Shown here in pieces: positions 5,402 to 11,163 of a DNA stretch of 11,163 nt (position 1 is the first letter of the stretch; every line of letters begins with the position of its first letter). The DNA is from JAFGSZ01 sp964492185 (GTDB taxonomy: Bacteria; Bacteroidota; Bacteroidia; Bacteroidales; UBA10428). Made by a program: the position numbers and the translations under genes. The stretch covers positions 1-11,163 of the forward strand of contig CAZBJH010000114.1 of assembly GCA_964492185.1 (NCBI GenBank), given 5' to 3'. The notes under the pieces are model-generated. The model made no database searches, was not told the origin of the DNA, and saw only the letters and a program-made list of their open reading frames with translations.

Positions 5402-6532
5402 ATGCATTTCACAATAACAGCCATTGATAAAGGATCAAATGCCAGGAACGGCCTGCTTGAAACCAGCCGAGGCACCTTAAAAACACCTGTCTTCATGCCG
5501 GTTGGTACAGCCGGTTCAGTGAAAGCCGTCCATCAGAGAGAACTGGCAGATGATATTAAAGCGCAGATTATTTTAGGAAACACCTATCATCTTTATTTAA
5601 GGCCCGGGATTAATGTTATTGAAAAAGCCGGCGGATTGCATAATTTTATAAACTGGGAAAAGCCTGTTCTCACCGATAGTGGTGGTTATCAGGTTTTTTC
5701 ACTTACTGCAAACCGGAAATTAAAAGAAGATGGCGCACATTTTCAATCCCATATTGACGGGTCAAAACATCTTTTCACACCTGAAAATATAGTCGATATT
5801 CAACGAAAGATCGGCGCTGATATTGTCATGGCTTTTGATGAGTGCACCCCCTACCCCCGCGACTATAAAGATGCGAGGAAATCGATGGAACTCACTCACC
5901 GCTGGCTGGCCCGCGGTATCAGGCAATTTGATAATTCCGTGCCGCTTTACGGTCATGAGCAGAACTTTTTCCCTATCGTTCAGGGAAGCGTATATAAAGA
6001 CCTGCGACGGGAATCTGCTGAAGTTATTGCTTCATTCAATATGAACGGTAATGCTATCGGCGGATTGTCGGTAGGAGAACCTGCCGGAGTAATGTATGAG
6101 ATGATTGAAGAGATCTCCCCCGTTCTGCCTGAGAACAAACCCCGGTATCTTATGGGCGTTGGTATGCCTGATAATATCCTCGAGGCTGTTGCCCGGGGGA
6201 TAGATATGTTCGATTGTGTGATCCCAACCCGCAACGGACGTAATGGTATGTTGTTTACACGGGAGGGCATCATCAATATAAAAAACAAAAAATGGCAATA
6301 CGACTTTTCACCGGTGGATGAAAACGGAACAACTTTTGCTGATCAACAATATTCAAAGGCATATTTACGTCATTTATTTGTTTCGGGCGAGATATTAGGC
6401 GCCCAGATCGCCAGTATTCATAATTTAGGTTTTTATATGCGGCTTCTCGAACAGGCACGCGAAAAGATCAGCGAGGGAAATTTCGGACACTGGAAAAATG
6501 ATATGGTGAAAAAAATCAGTACACGATTATGA
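5402..6532 (+). CDS. tgt: tRNA-guanine(34) transglycosylase (Tgt)
   Basis: Tgt exchanges guanine 34 of GUN anticodon tRNAs for preQ1 on the way to queuosine. The 376-residue protein is full length and shows the family signatures: FMPVGTAGSVKAV (31-43), LGNTYHLYLRPG (58-69), TDSGGYQVFSL (91-101, Asp92 at the active site), IGGLSVGEP (219-227), and MFDCVIPTRNGRNGMLFT (269-286) with the nucleophile Asp271. The C-terminal zinc site is altered. Where most bacterial enzymes have C-x-C-xx-C, this one reads ENGTTFADQQ (307-316), and the only cysteines are Cys148 and Cys272. The later histidine (His340 in SIHNL) is kept. The remaining fold around it (YSKAYLRHLF, EILGAQIASIHNLGFY) is well conserved, so the enzyme is probably active without zinc. 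Its stop overlaps the next gene in an ATGA junction. Confidence 0.97.
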   Translation: MHFTITAIDKGSNARNGLLETSRGTLKTPVFMPVGTAGSVKAVHQRELADDIKAQIILGNTYHLYLRPGINVIEKAGGLHNFINWEKPVLTDSGGYQVFSLTANRKLKEDGAHFQSHIDGSKHLFTPENIVDIQRKIGADIVMAFDECTPYPRDYKDARKSMELTHRWLARGIRQFDNSVPLYGHEQNFFPIVQGSVYKDLRRESAEVIASFNMNGNAIGGLSVGEPAGVMYEMIEEISPVLPENKPRYLMGVGMPDNILEAVARGIDMFDCVIPTRNGRNGMLFTREGIINIKNKKWQYDFSPVDENGTTFADQQYSKAYLRHLFVSGEILGAQIASIHNLGFYMRLLEQAREKISEGNFGHWKNDMVKKISTRL

Positions 6533-7626
6533 AGTTTTTGCGACTAAAAACACTGGATATTTATATCATTAAGAAATTCCTGGGGACTTTCTTCTTTGCC
6601 ATTCTGCTGATAGTAAGTATTGCTGTTATTTTCGACTTTTCGGAAAAGATCGATGAATTTATGGAGAACAATGCACCTCTGAATGCCGTTATATTTGATT
6701 ATTATCTCAACTTCATCCCGTATTTCGCGATACTATTCAGTCCCCTGTTCACCTTTATTGCTGTAATATTTTTCACATCCCGTATGGCATATAATACAGA
6801 GATCATTTCAATTCTGAGCAGCGGGATAAGCTTCAGGCGCTTATTATTGCCTTATTTTATTTCGGCCCTTATCATTACCATTTTTTCATTTTCCCTGAGC
6901 AACTATGTTATACCAAAAGCAAACCAGGAAAGGTTTATTTTCGAAGAAATGTATTATCATAAAAACCCGAACACATTTAAAGGCAGGAATGTACATAAAC
7001 AGATCGAACCCGGGATCTTTGTCTACCTGGAAACCTACAATACCTTTAATGATTTCGGAAGGAAATTCTCCATCGAGAAAATTGAGGATGGCAAACTTGT
7101 ATCAAAACTTATGTCTGACGATATACGTTGGGACAGTACAATAAACAAATGGACCATCCGTAACTACTATATCCGTGAATATAATGAAAGCGGGAACCAG
7201 GCAATCACAACCGGAACAAAGCTGGACACCACGCTGAATATGCATCCTGAAGAATTCAGCCGGCGTGACAATGCCAAAGAAGCAATGAACCTGAAACAAC
7301 TGAACGATTTTATTGATAATCAAAGATTACAGGGGTCAGGCCGGGTTACCGACCTACTTGTTGAAAAATACCGGCGTTTCGCTTTTCCTTTCTCCACATT
7401 TATCCTTACCCTGATTGGAATTTCCGTTTCATCACGCAAAGTAAAAGGGGGTATCGGCATGCACATAGGTATCGGCCTGGCTTTAAGTTTCAGCTATATT
7501 CTGTTTATGCAGTTTTCTTCACAATTTGCCATTGGCGGTTCCATCCCTCCCCTGATTGCCGTATGGATCCCTAACGTGTTATTTGCAATAATTGCCATAT
7601 ACCTCTACAGGCTGGCTCCCAAGTAA
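6529..7626 (+). CDS. LptF/LptG-family LPS export permease
   Basis: A 365-residue inner-membrane protein of the YjgP/YjgQ (LptF/LptG) family. With the LptB ATPase it extracts lipopolysaccharide from the inner membrane and passes it to the periplasmic bridge. The layout is the family's: three N-terminal helices (about 18-36, 62-84, 104-126), a periplasmic beta-jellyroll domain (about 130-275) with EPGIFVYLETYN and WTIRNYYIREY, and three C-terminal helices (about 286-303, 308-328, 337-361). The stretch EKYRRFAFPFSTFILTLIG and GGIGMHIGIGLALSFSYIL, at the start of the second half, is characteristic. Whether it is the F or the G partner cannot be told from sequence alone. The start codon overlaps the tgt stop by four bases (ATGA), so both are translated from one message. 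Together with the glycosyltransferases it points to LPS biogenesis. Confidence 0.93.
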   Translation: MKFLRLKTLDIYIIKKFLGTFFFAILLIVSIAVIFDFSEKIDEFMENNAPLNAVIFDYYLNFIPYFAILFSPLFTFIAVIFFTSRMAYNTEIISILSSGISFRRLLLPYFISALIITIFSFSLSNYVIPKANQERFIFEEMYYHKNPNTFKGRNVHKQIEPGIFVYLETYNTFNDFGRKFSIEKIEDGKLVSKLMSDDIRWDSTINKWTIRNYYIREYNESGNQAITTGTKLDTTLNMHPEEFSRRDNAKEAMNLKQLNDFIDNQRLQGSGRVTDLLVEKYRRFAFPFSTFILTLIGISVSSRKVKGGIGMHIGIGLALSFSYILFMQFSSQFAIGGSIPPLIAVWIPNVLFAIIAIYLYRLAPK

Positions 7627-7814
7627 TATTTCCCTCAAACCTGACTTATATATTTTTTTAATTTGCAGGTATTTTGTAATGTTGTATTCCTGTTTATTAT
7701 CTGCCTGACAACTTAATTGCTTACTCTGATATATCAGCAATATAATAAAACATGCACAAGGTAATTTCTGTTGATTATGATACCATTATAATGCGTGATT
7801 AAAAAAAACCATAT

Positions 7815-7841
7815 GAGAACGAAACGCTTACATTCGTCCTC
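7815..7841 (+). promoter_or_regulatory. Leader hairpin upstream of the acyl-CoA carboxylase genes
   Basis: GAGAACGAA (7815-7823) and TTCGTCCTC (7833-7841) pair at 8 of 9 positions around a 9-base loop. The hairpin ends 32 bp before the carboxyltransferase ATG and is followed by an A/T-only tract. It lies in the 247-bp gap after the lptF/G gene, in which no convincing gene or consensus -7 element is visible. It may stabilise or regulate the transcript, or be a weak terminator for the upstream unit. Confidence 0.35.
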
Positions 7842-7873
7842 AAATTTTTAATTAATTATTTAATTTTAAATGA

Positions 7874-9412
7874 ATGAAACGAAAAATACGGGAGTTACAG
7901 AAAAGGCGTGAACAGGTACAGATGGGTGGTGGCGAAAAAGCCATTGAGAAACAAATGGCACTGGGAAAAATGACTGCCCGTGAAAGGATCAGAACCCTGC
8001 TTGATGAAGATTCTTTCCAGGAATACGACCTGTTTGTAGAACATGAAGCACGCGACTTCAATATGGAAAAAAAGGTGCTGCACGGGGACGGCGTGATCAT
8101 AGGTACGGGGACCGTCTATGGCCAGCCGGTATGCATATTCGCCCAGGATTTTACAGTCGCGGGAGGCTCGCTGGGTGCTATGCACGCCAGAAAAATAACA
8201 AAGATAATGGATCATGCCCTGAAAATGCGTGTTCCTCTTATAGGTATTAATGATTCGGGTGGTGCAAGAATTCAGGAAGGTGTTAGTTCACTTGCCGGGT
8301 ACGGGGAGATCTTCTTCAGGAATACTCTGTCATCCGGGGTTATCCCTCAAATATCGGTAATTTTGGGGCCTTGCGCCGGTGGTGCTGTCTATTCACCCGC
8401 TCTTACCGATTTTGTTTTTGTAGTGGATAATATTTCCAAGATGTTTATTACCGGACCCGGTGTAATAAAAACCGTGCTGGGTGAAGAGATCTCAATGGAA
8501 GACCTCGGGGGGGCCAGGGTGCATAGTGAGATAACGGGTAATGCCCATTTTTATGCCGGGAGTGAGAAAGAATGTTTTGACCAGATCAAAAAGCTTCTGA
8601 CCTTCATTCCCTGGAGCAATGACCAGCGTTCACGTCATCATGAAATGAAAAACCCGAAAGCAAAATATAAAATTGATGAAATAGTGCCCGACAATCCCAA
8701 ACAGCCTTATGATGTGCGGGATGTAATCAGGGCTATTGTTGACGACTCGAACTTCCTTGAAATACAGGAACTCTGGGCTGCCAACATGGTTATCGGGTTT
8801 GGCCGCATGAACGGGGAGACATGCGGGTTTGTCTGCAACCAGCCCATGGTGCTGGCCGGAGTCCTCGATGTGGATTCAAGTGACAAGGCAGCACGTTTTA
8901 TCCGCTATTGCGATTCGTTCAATATACCTATCATCACACTGGTCGACTTGCCCGGTTACCTGCCCGGTGTTGACCAGGAACATGCAGGGGTGATCCGTCA
9001 CGGGGCAAAAGTGCTTTATGCATATAGCGAAGCGACAGTCGCTAAGCTTACCGTTATACTAAGAAAAGCTTATGGCGGCGGTTATATTGCCATGGGGTCA
9101 AGGCATCTGAGGGCTGATTTTGTATTTGCCTGGCCCGGTGCGGAAATCGCGGTCATGGGGCCTGAAGGAGCAGCCAATATCATCTTTCGCAAGGAGATCA
9201 TGGAATCTGAAGACCCCGAAAAAACAAGGAAACAAATGGTGCAGGAGTATAAACAAAAATTTGCCAACCCTTATGTGGCAGCTGCTAAAGGATTTGTCGA
9301 TTCGGTGATCGAACCCACTGAAACACGTAAGCTTTTACTTCATGCTATCGAGGTGGCAAAGTCAAAACATATAAGCGGGCCGAAAAAAAAGCACGGCATA
9401 CCTCCGTTTTAA
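7874..9412 (+). CDS. Acyl-CoA carboxylase carboxyltransferase (propionyl/methylmalonyl-CoA type)
   Basis: A 512-residue carboxyltransferase of the PccB/MmdA family, which moves a carboxyl group between biotin and an acyl-CoA, most likely interconverting propionyl-CoA and methylmalonyl-CoA. Both crotonase-like halves are present. The N half has KMTARERIRTLLDEDSF (32-48), INDSGGARIQEGV (125-137) and the oxyanion-hole glycines in GPCAGGAVYSPA (166-176). The C half has VDLPGYLPGVDQEHAGVIRHG (357-377), YGGGYIAMGSRHL (400-412) and AWPGAEIAVMGPEGAANI (419-436). The start is the ATG at 7874; the ATG at 7870 is out of frame and closes after 13 codons. The biotin carrier gene follows after 41 bp. Without a biotin carboxylase or a sodium-pump decarboxylase subunit nearby, one cannot say whether it works in an ATP-driven carboxylase or a membrane decarboxylase. 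Confidence 0.95.
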   Translation: MKRKIRELQKRREQVQMGGGEKAIEKQMALGKMTARERIRTLLDEDSFQEYDLFVEHEARDFNMEKKVLHGDGVIIGTGTVYGQPVCIFAQDFTVAGGSLGAMHARKITKIMDHALKMRVPLIGINDSGGARIQEGVSSLAGYGEIFFRNTLSSGVIPQISVILGPCAGGAVYSPALTDFVFVVDNISKMFITGPGVIKTVLGEEISMEDLGGARVHSEITGNAHFYAGSEKECFDQIKKLLTFIPWSNDQRSRHHEMKNPKAKYKIDEIVPDNPKQPYDVRDVIRAIVDDSNFLEIQELWAANMVIGFGRMNGETCGFVCNQPMVLAGVLDVDSSDKAARFIRYCDSFNIPIITLVDLPGYLPGVDQEHAGVIRHGAKVLYAYSEATVAKLTVILRKAYGGGYIAMGSRHLRADFVFAWPGAEIAVMGPEGAANIIFRKEIMESEDPEKTRKQMVQEYKQKFANPYVAAAKGFVDSVIEPTETRKLLLHAIEVAKSKHISGPKKKHGIPPF

Positions 9413-9453
9413 ACTTTCTGACACAATATAATTGGTGATATATCCTACTTGTT

Positions 9454-9852
9454 ATGATAAAAAAAAGTGGTTTCAGAATGTATCCGAAAAAGATTCAAAA
9501 GCCCAAAGCACCCGCGAAAAAAACAGATGAACACCAGGAAAAAAAAGTCCGTTATAAATCATTGATTATTAACGGTGCCAGGTATCGCACTATGCTGACC
9601 AGGAAATTCAAAAACCGTAAAAACTGGGCTGAATCTGATGAAAAGAAAATTATCTCTTTTATCCCGGGAACTATTATTAAAGTATTTTCCAAAGCGGAAC
9701 AGAAGGTGCATGAAGGGGATAAAATGATGATACTGGAGGCTATGAAAATGCAAAATACAATTTATCATCCCCACAACGCGAAAATAAAAGCCATATACGT
9801 TAATGAAGGGGACAAGATCCCTAAAAATTTCCTGATATTAGAGTATTATTAA
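9454..9852 (+). CDS. Biotin carboxyl carrier protein
   Basis: A 132-residue biotinyl-domain protein. The C-terminal domain (about 65-131) has the biotin attachment motif EAMKMQN, with Lys98 the biotinylated residue 34 residues from the C-terminus. The usual surrounding turns are there too: IPGTIIKVFSKAEQKVHEGD before it and IYVNEGDKIPKNFLILE after it. The N-terminal 60 residues are very basic and rich in Lys and Arg. They contain YKSLIINGARYRTMLTRKF, a short segment seen in carrier subunits of Bacteroidota acyl-CoA carboxylases, preceded by a Pro/Lys/Ala linker. The ATG at 9454 is used here; the ATG at 9478 (Met9) would also give an intact protein. It should serve the carboxyltransferase encoded 41 bp upstream, carrying carboxybiotin between two active sites. 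The partner biotin carboxylase or decarboxylase must be encoded elsewhere. Confidence 0.93.
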   Translation: MIKKSGFRMYPKKIQKPKAPAKKTDEHQEKKVRYKSLIINGARYRTMLTRKFKNRKNWAESDEKKIISFIPGTIIKVFSKAEQKVHEGDKMMILEAMKMQNTIYHPHNAKIKAIYVNEGDKIPKNFLILEYY

Positions 9853-10007
9853 ACGTGATTATTACTACTAACCTTATTCAGGGCCTGCTGAAAAACACGT
9901 GATGAATTGTTATTCTATACAATACGACAACTTATTGTTTGTAAAGTGCAAGGTTTTTGACGCATATTGATAAAATCCTTTGCATTTATTATAAATTATA
10001 TTTCGTT

Positions 10008-10100
10008 AGTCTGTAGCACATCATCTACCGCGTTGACTGCAGCTCGCAGTATTCTTATACGGCTTCGCTTTGCCGCCTTGTATCTGATGCACTACAGACT
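10008..10100. repeat. Palindromic intergenic element, copy 2 (same family, diverged)
   Basis: A 93-bp element. Its ends AGTCTGTAGCACATCA (10008-10023) and TGATGCACTACAGACT (10085-10100) are inverted repeats matching at 14 of 16 positions. Two 20-bp arms flank a 53-bp core that opens with CCGCGTTG (10028-10035) and closes with CGCCTTG (10074-10080). These are the same boundary words, in the same order, as in the reverse complement of the element at 1894-1981, although arms and core interior differ. CGGC/GCCG in the core can form an inner hairpin. It lies between the convergent biotin carrier and ispE genes and is followed by TTTT, so it may act as a transcription terminator. Confidence 0.75.
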
Positions 10101-10109
10101 TTTTCAGCA

Positions 10110-10152
10110 AACCCTATTTACCGGCTTATACTCCTAACCTTATTTACCGGCT
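10110..10152. repeat. Pair of 17-bp direct repeats
   Basis: AACCCTATTTACCGGCT (10110-10126) and AACCTTATTTACCGGCT (10136-10152) differ at one base and are 26 bp apart. They lie between the palindromic element and the 40-bp tandem repeat. No function is evident. Confidence 0.7.
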
Positions 10153-10157
10153 GCGCC

Positions 10158-10237
10158 GGGCTGATGATTCGGATTTAGGCGCTTTGAACCTGACCCCGGG
10201 CTGAAGGTTCGGATTTAGGTACTTTGAACCTGTCCCG
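10158..10237. repeat. Two-copy 40-bp tandem repeat
   Basis: Two adjacent 40-bp units (10158-10197, 10198-10237) share the words GGGCTGA, TTCGGATTTAGG and CTTTGAACCTG and differ at only a few positions. The array ends 27 bp before the ispE stop codon, on its 3' side. It could be a slippage duplication or part of a longer dispersed repeat. Confidence 0.75.
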
Positions 10238-10264
10238 GACGAGAGTCCTGAATACAGGCTTAAG

Positions 10265-11080
10265 CTACAATGATATTTTCCAGTACGAAAAGTCTTTGAA
10301 ATAATCCATTCCTTTACCAGGCGGCTCATCAAAAATACCGAACACCGATGAACCGCTTCCTGACATTGAAGCATATACCGCCCCTGACTGATATAACTGC
10401 TTTTTTATTTCAGCAATCCGCGGATGCATACTGAAAACAGGCTTTTCAAAATCATTTGTTATCAGTCCCGCCCATTCTTCCGGCGGACGCAGTATTGCCT
10501 CCCTCAGTGAAACGGGAGCCTCCTTCGCGACAATACCTGAATAGGCCTCTGCCGTACTTACGCTAATATTTGGATAAACCAGCACAAGTGTATATCCTGC
10601 CAGTGAAAGGACGGTCTCTTCCAGTATATCACCTCTGCCCGTTGCAAAGGAAGGCTTGTTATTAATAAAGAACGCGCAATCACTTCCAAGCCTGGATGCA
10701 TACTCGGTAAGGCGGCTACCGGAGATCCCCAGGTCAAAGTATTCGTTCAGGGCACGTAACATAAAAGCCGCATCAGATGACCCCCCTCCCAAACCTGCTC
10801 CTATGGGAATACACTTGTGTAAATGAACGGCAATGCCGGGAAGCTTATGCTCACGGTTTAAAATCTGCCAGGCCCTGATACAAAGATTATCCCCTGAATC
10901 ATCAACAGGAATGCCTGAGACCTGTAATTTAGTACCTGTACTTTCACCCGTTTCAATAAACTCAAGTGCATCAACCGACGATACGGGATAAAAAACAGTT
11001 TCTATATTGTGAAAACCATCCTCCCTCTTTCCTGTAATGTATAAGCCTATATTTATTTTTGCATTTGGGAAAACAAGCAT
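10265..11080 (-). CDS. ispE: 4-diphosphocytidyl-2-C-methyl-D-erythritol kinase (IspE)
   Basis: IspE phosphorylates CDP-methylerythritol with ATP in the MEP pathway to isoprenoid precursors (cytoplasm). The 271-residue protein has the GHMP-kinase layout. The N-terminal substrate segment PNAKINIGL (5-13) includes Lys8, and RxDGFHNIETVFYPV follows at 19-33. The glycine-rich ATP loop PIGAGLGGGSSDAA is at 92-105, LGSDCAFF contains the catalytic Asp134, and the C-terminal loop SMSGSGSSVFGIF is at 238-250. Length and motifs are complete. The ATG at 11080 is the natural start because the conserved PNAKIN begins five codons later. It is convergent with the biotin carrier gene. Upstream, only 35 bp separate it from a third palindromic element at 11116, so its promoter must lie in or near that element, or beyond the window. 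No consensus -7 element was recognised. Confidence 0.96.
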   Translation of the reverse strand: MLVFPNAKINIGLYITGKREDGFHNIETVFYPVSSVDALEFIETGESTGTKLQVSGIPVDDSGDNLCIRAWQILNREHKLPGIAVHLHKCIPIGAGLGGGSSDAAFMLRALNEYFDLGISGSRLTEYASRLGSDCAFFINNKPSFATGRGDILEETVLSLAGYTLVLVYPNISVSTAEAYSGIVAKEAPVSLREAILRPPEEWAGLITNDFEKPVFSMHPRIAEIKKQLYQSGAVYASMSGSGSSVFGIFDEPPGKGMDYFKDFSYWKISL

Positions 11081-11115
11081 ATGATTACCGGTTTATAAAA
11101 ATACTGCTATTAATT

Positions 11116-11163
11116 AGTGTCTGTCCATAATGTCCGATATCCGCGTTGCTGCTCACATTTTAA
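11116..11163. repeat. Palindromic intergenic element, copy 3 (cut by window end)
   Basis: Bases 11116-11156 match the reverse complement of 1941-1981 at 40 of 41 positions, so this is another copy in inverted orientation. It has the AGTGTCTGT end with a TA outside it (11115-11116), a 25-bp arm and the core word CCGCGTTG (11141-11148). After GCTCAC the last seven bases diverge from copy 1; the right half lies beyond the window. It sits 35 bp upstream of the ispE start. Confidence 0.75.

Larger units (their letters stand above)
9853..10264. other. Non-coding, repeat-rich region between convergent genes
   Basis: This 412-bp stretch contains no plausible gene. It holds the palindromic element at 10008-10100, two 17-bp direct repeats (10110-10126, 10136-10152) and a 40-bp tandem duplication (10158-10237). 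The 11-mer CTAACCTTATT occurs at 9868-9878 and again at 10134-10144. TGCTGAAAAA (9886-9895) recurs inverted as TTTTTCAGCA (10100-10109), directly against the element's right end. The 5-T run there could help end transcription of the carboxylase unit. It looks like a site of repeated small insertions and duplications. Confidence 0.8.

Noticed and set aside
5200..5427. A 75-codon plus-strand frame between the divergent genes
   Set aside because: It crosses the promoter of tgt and overlaps its start in another frame. Its composition (Phe, Tyr, Ile-rich) reflects AT-rich non-coding DNA.
7636..7672. ACCTG/CAGGT pairing after the lptF/G stop, considered as a terminator
   Set aside because: The stem is five base pairs with a 22-base loop and no proper T-run after it, too weak to call.
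7752..7802. A 16-codon open frame (MHKVISVDYDTIIMRD) in the gap before the carboxyltransferase
   Set aside because: It is too short, has no recognisable signal, run of regulatory codons or ribosome-binding context, and is followed by 70 bp of AT-rich DNA. A chance frame is the simplest explanation.
1..11163. CRISPR array, tRNA or rRNA genes, prophage or defence genes
   Set aside because: No regularly spaced repeats, cloverleaf-like sequences, rRNA segments or phage/defence proteins were recognised on either strand.

Overview
The window looks like a chromosomal stretch from a member of the Bacteroidota, probably Bacteroidales/Marinilabiliales-like, although the sequence alone does not fix the genus. 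The evidence is AT-rich intergenic DNA, almost no Shine-Dalgarno sequences before the start codons, a TAnnTTTG-type -7 promoter hexamer in front of tgt, a small PorT-like outer-membrane beta-barrel protein, a zinc-ligand-less Tgt, and a tgt-lptF/G gene pair. It contains ten protein genes (one cut by the left edge), no RNA genes, no CRISPR array and no transposase.

Layout. (1) Positions 1-1866, plus strand: the 3' part of a WaaE/KdtX-like GT2 glycosyltransferase and a complete GT4-type glycosyltransferase, probably the end of a lipopolysaccharide or surface-glycan cluster. (2) Positions 1980-5060, minus strand: a compact operon with the order membrane GT2 glycosyltransferase, ECF sigma factor, rsmG (16S rRNA G527 methyltransferase), outer-membrane beta-barrel protein. 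The first three genes overlap by 10 bp and 1 bp. (3) Positions 5061-5401: a 341-bp divergent promoter region with a 23-bp REP-like hairpin, a perfect 17-bp palindrome, a diverged direct repeat and a -7 element for tgt. (4) Positions 5402-7626, plus strand: tgt (queuosine tRNA modification) and an LptF/LptG permease (LPS export), coupled by an ATGA overlap. (5) Positions 7874-9852, plus strand: a propionyl/methylmalonyl-CoA-type carboxyltransferase and a small biotin carrier protein, with no biotin carboxylase or membrane decarboxylase subunit beside them. (6) Positions 9853-10264: a 412-bp non-coding, repeat-rich stretch. (7) Positions 10265-11080, minus strand: ispE of the MEP isoprenoid pathway.

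The genes are mostly ordinary housekeeping and envelope functions: LPS synthesis and export, outer membrane, ribosome and tRNA modification, isoprenoids and C3 acyl-CoA metabolism. The most unusual signal lies between them. Three intergenic elements (1894-1981, 10008-10100, and 11116 to the window end) share one plan: terminal inverted repeats beginning AGT, two outer arms of equal length, and a core bounded by CCGCGTTG on one side and CGCCTTG on the other. Two of the three share 40 of 41 bases in inverted orientation. They look like a family of short, non-autonomous palindromic elements (MITE-like or REP-like). One of them abuts, and shares, the stop codon of the outer-membrane protein gene.
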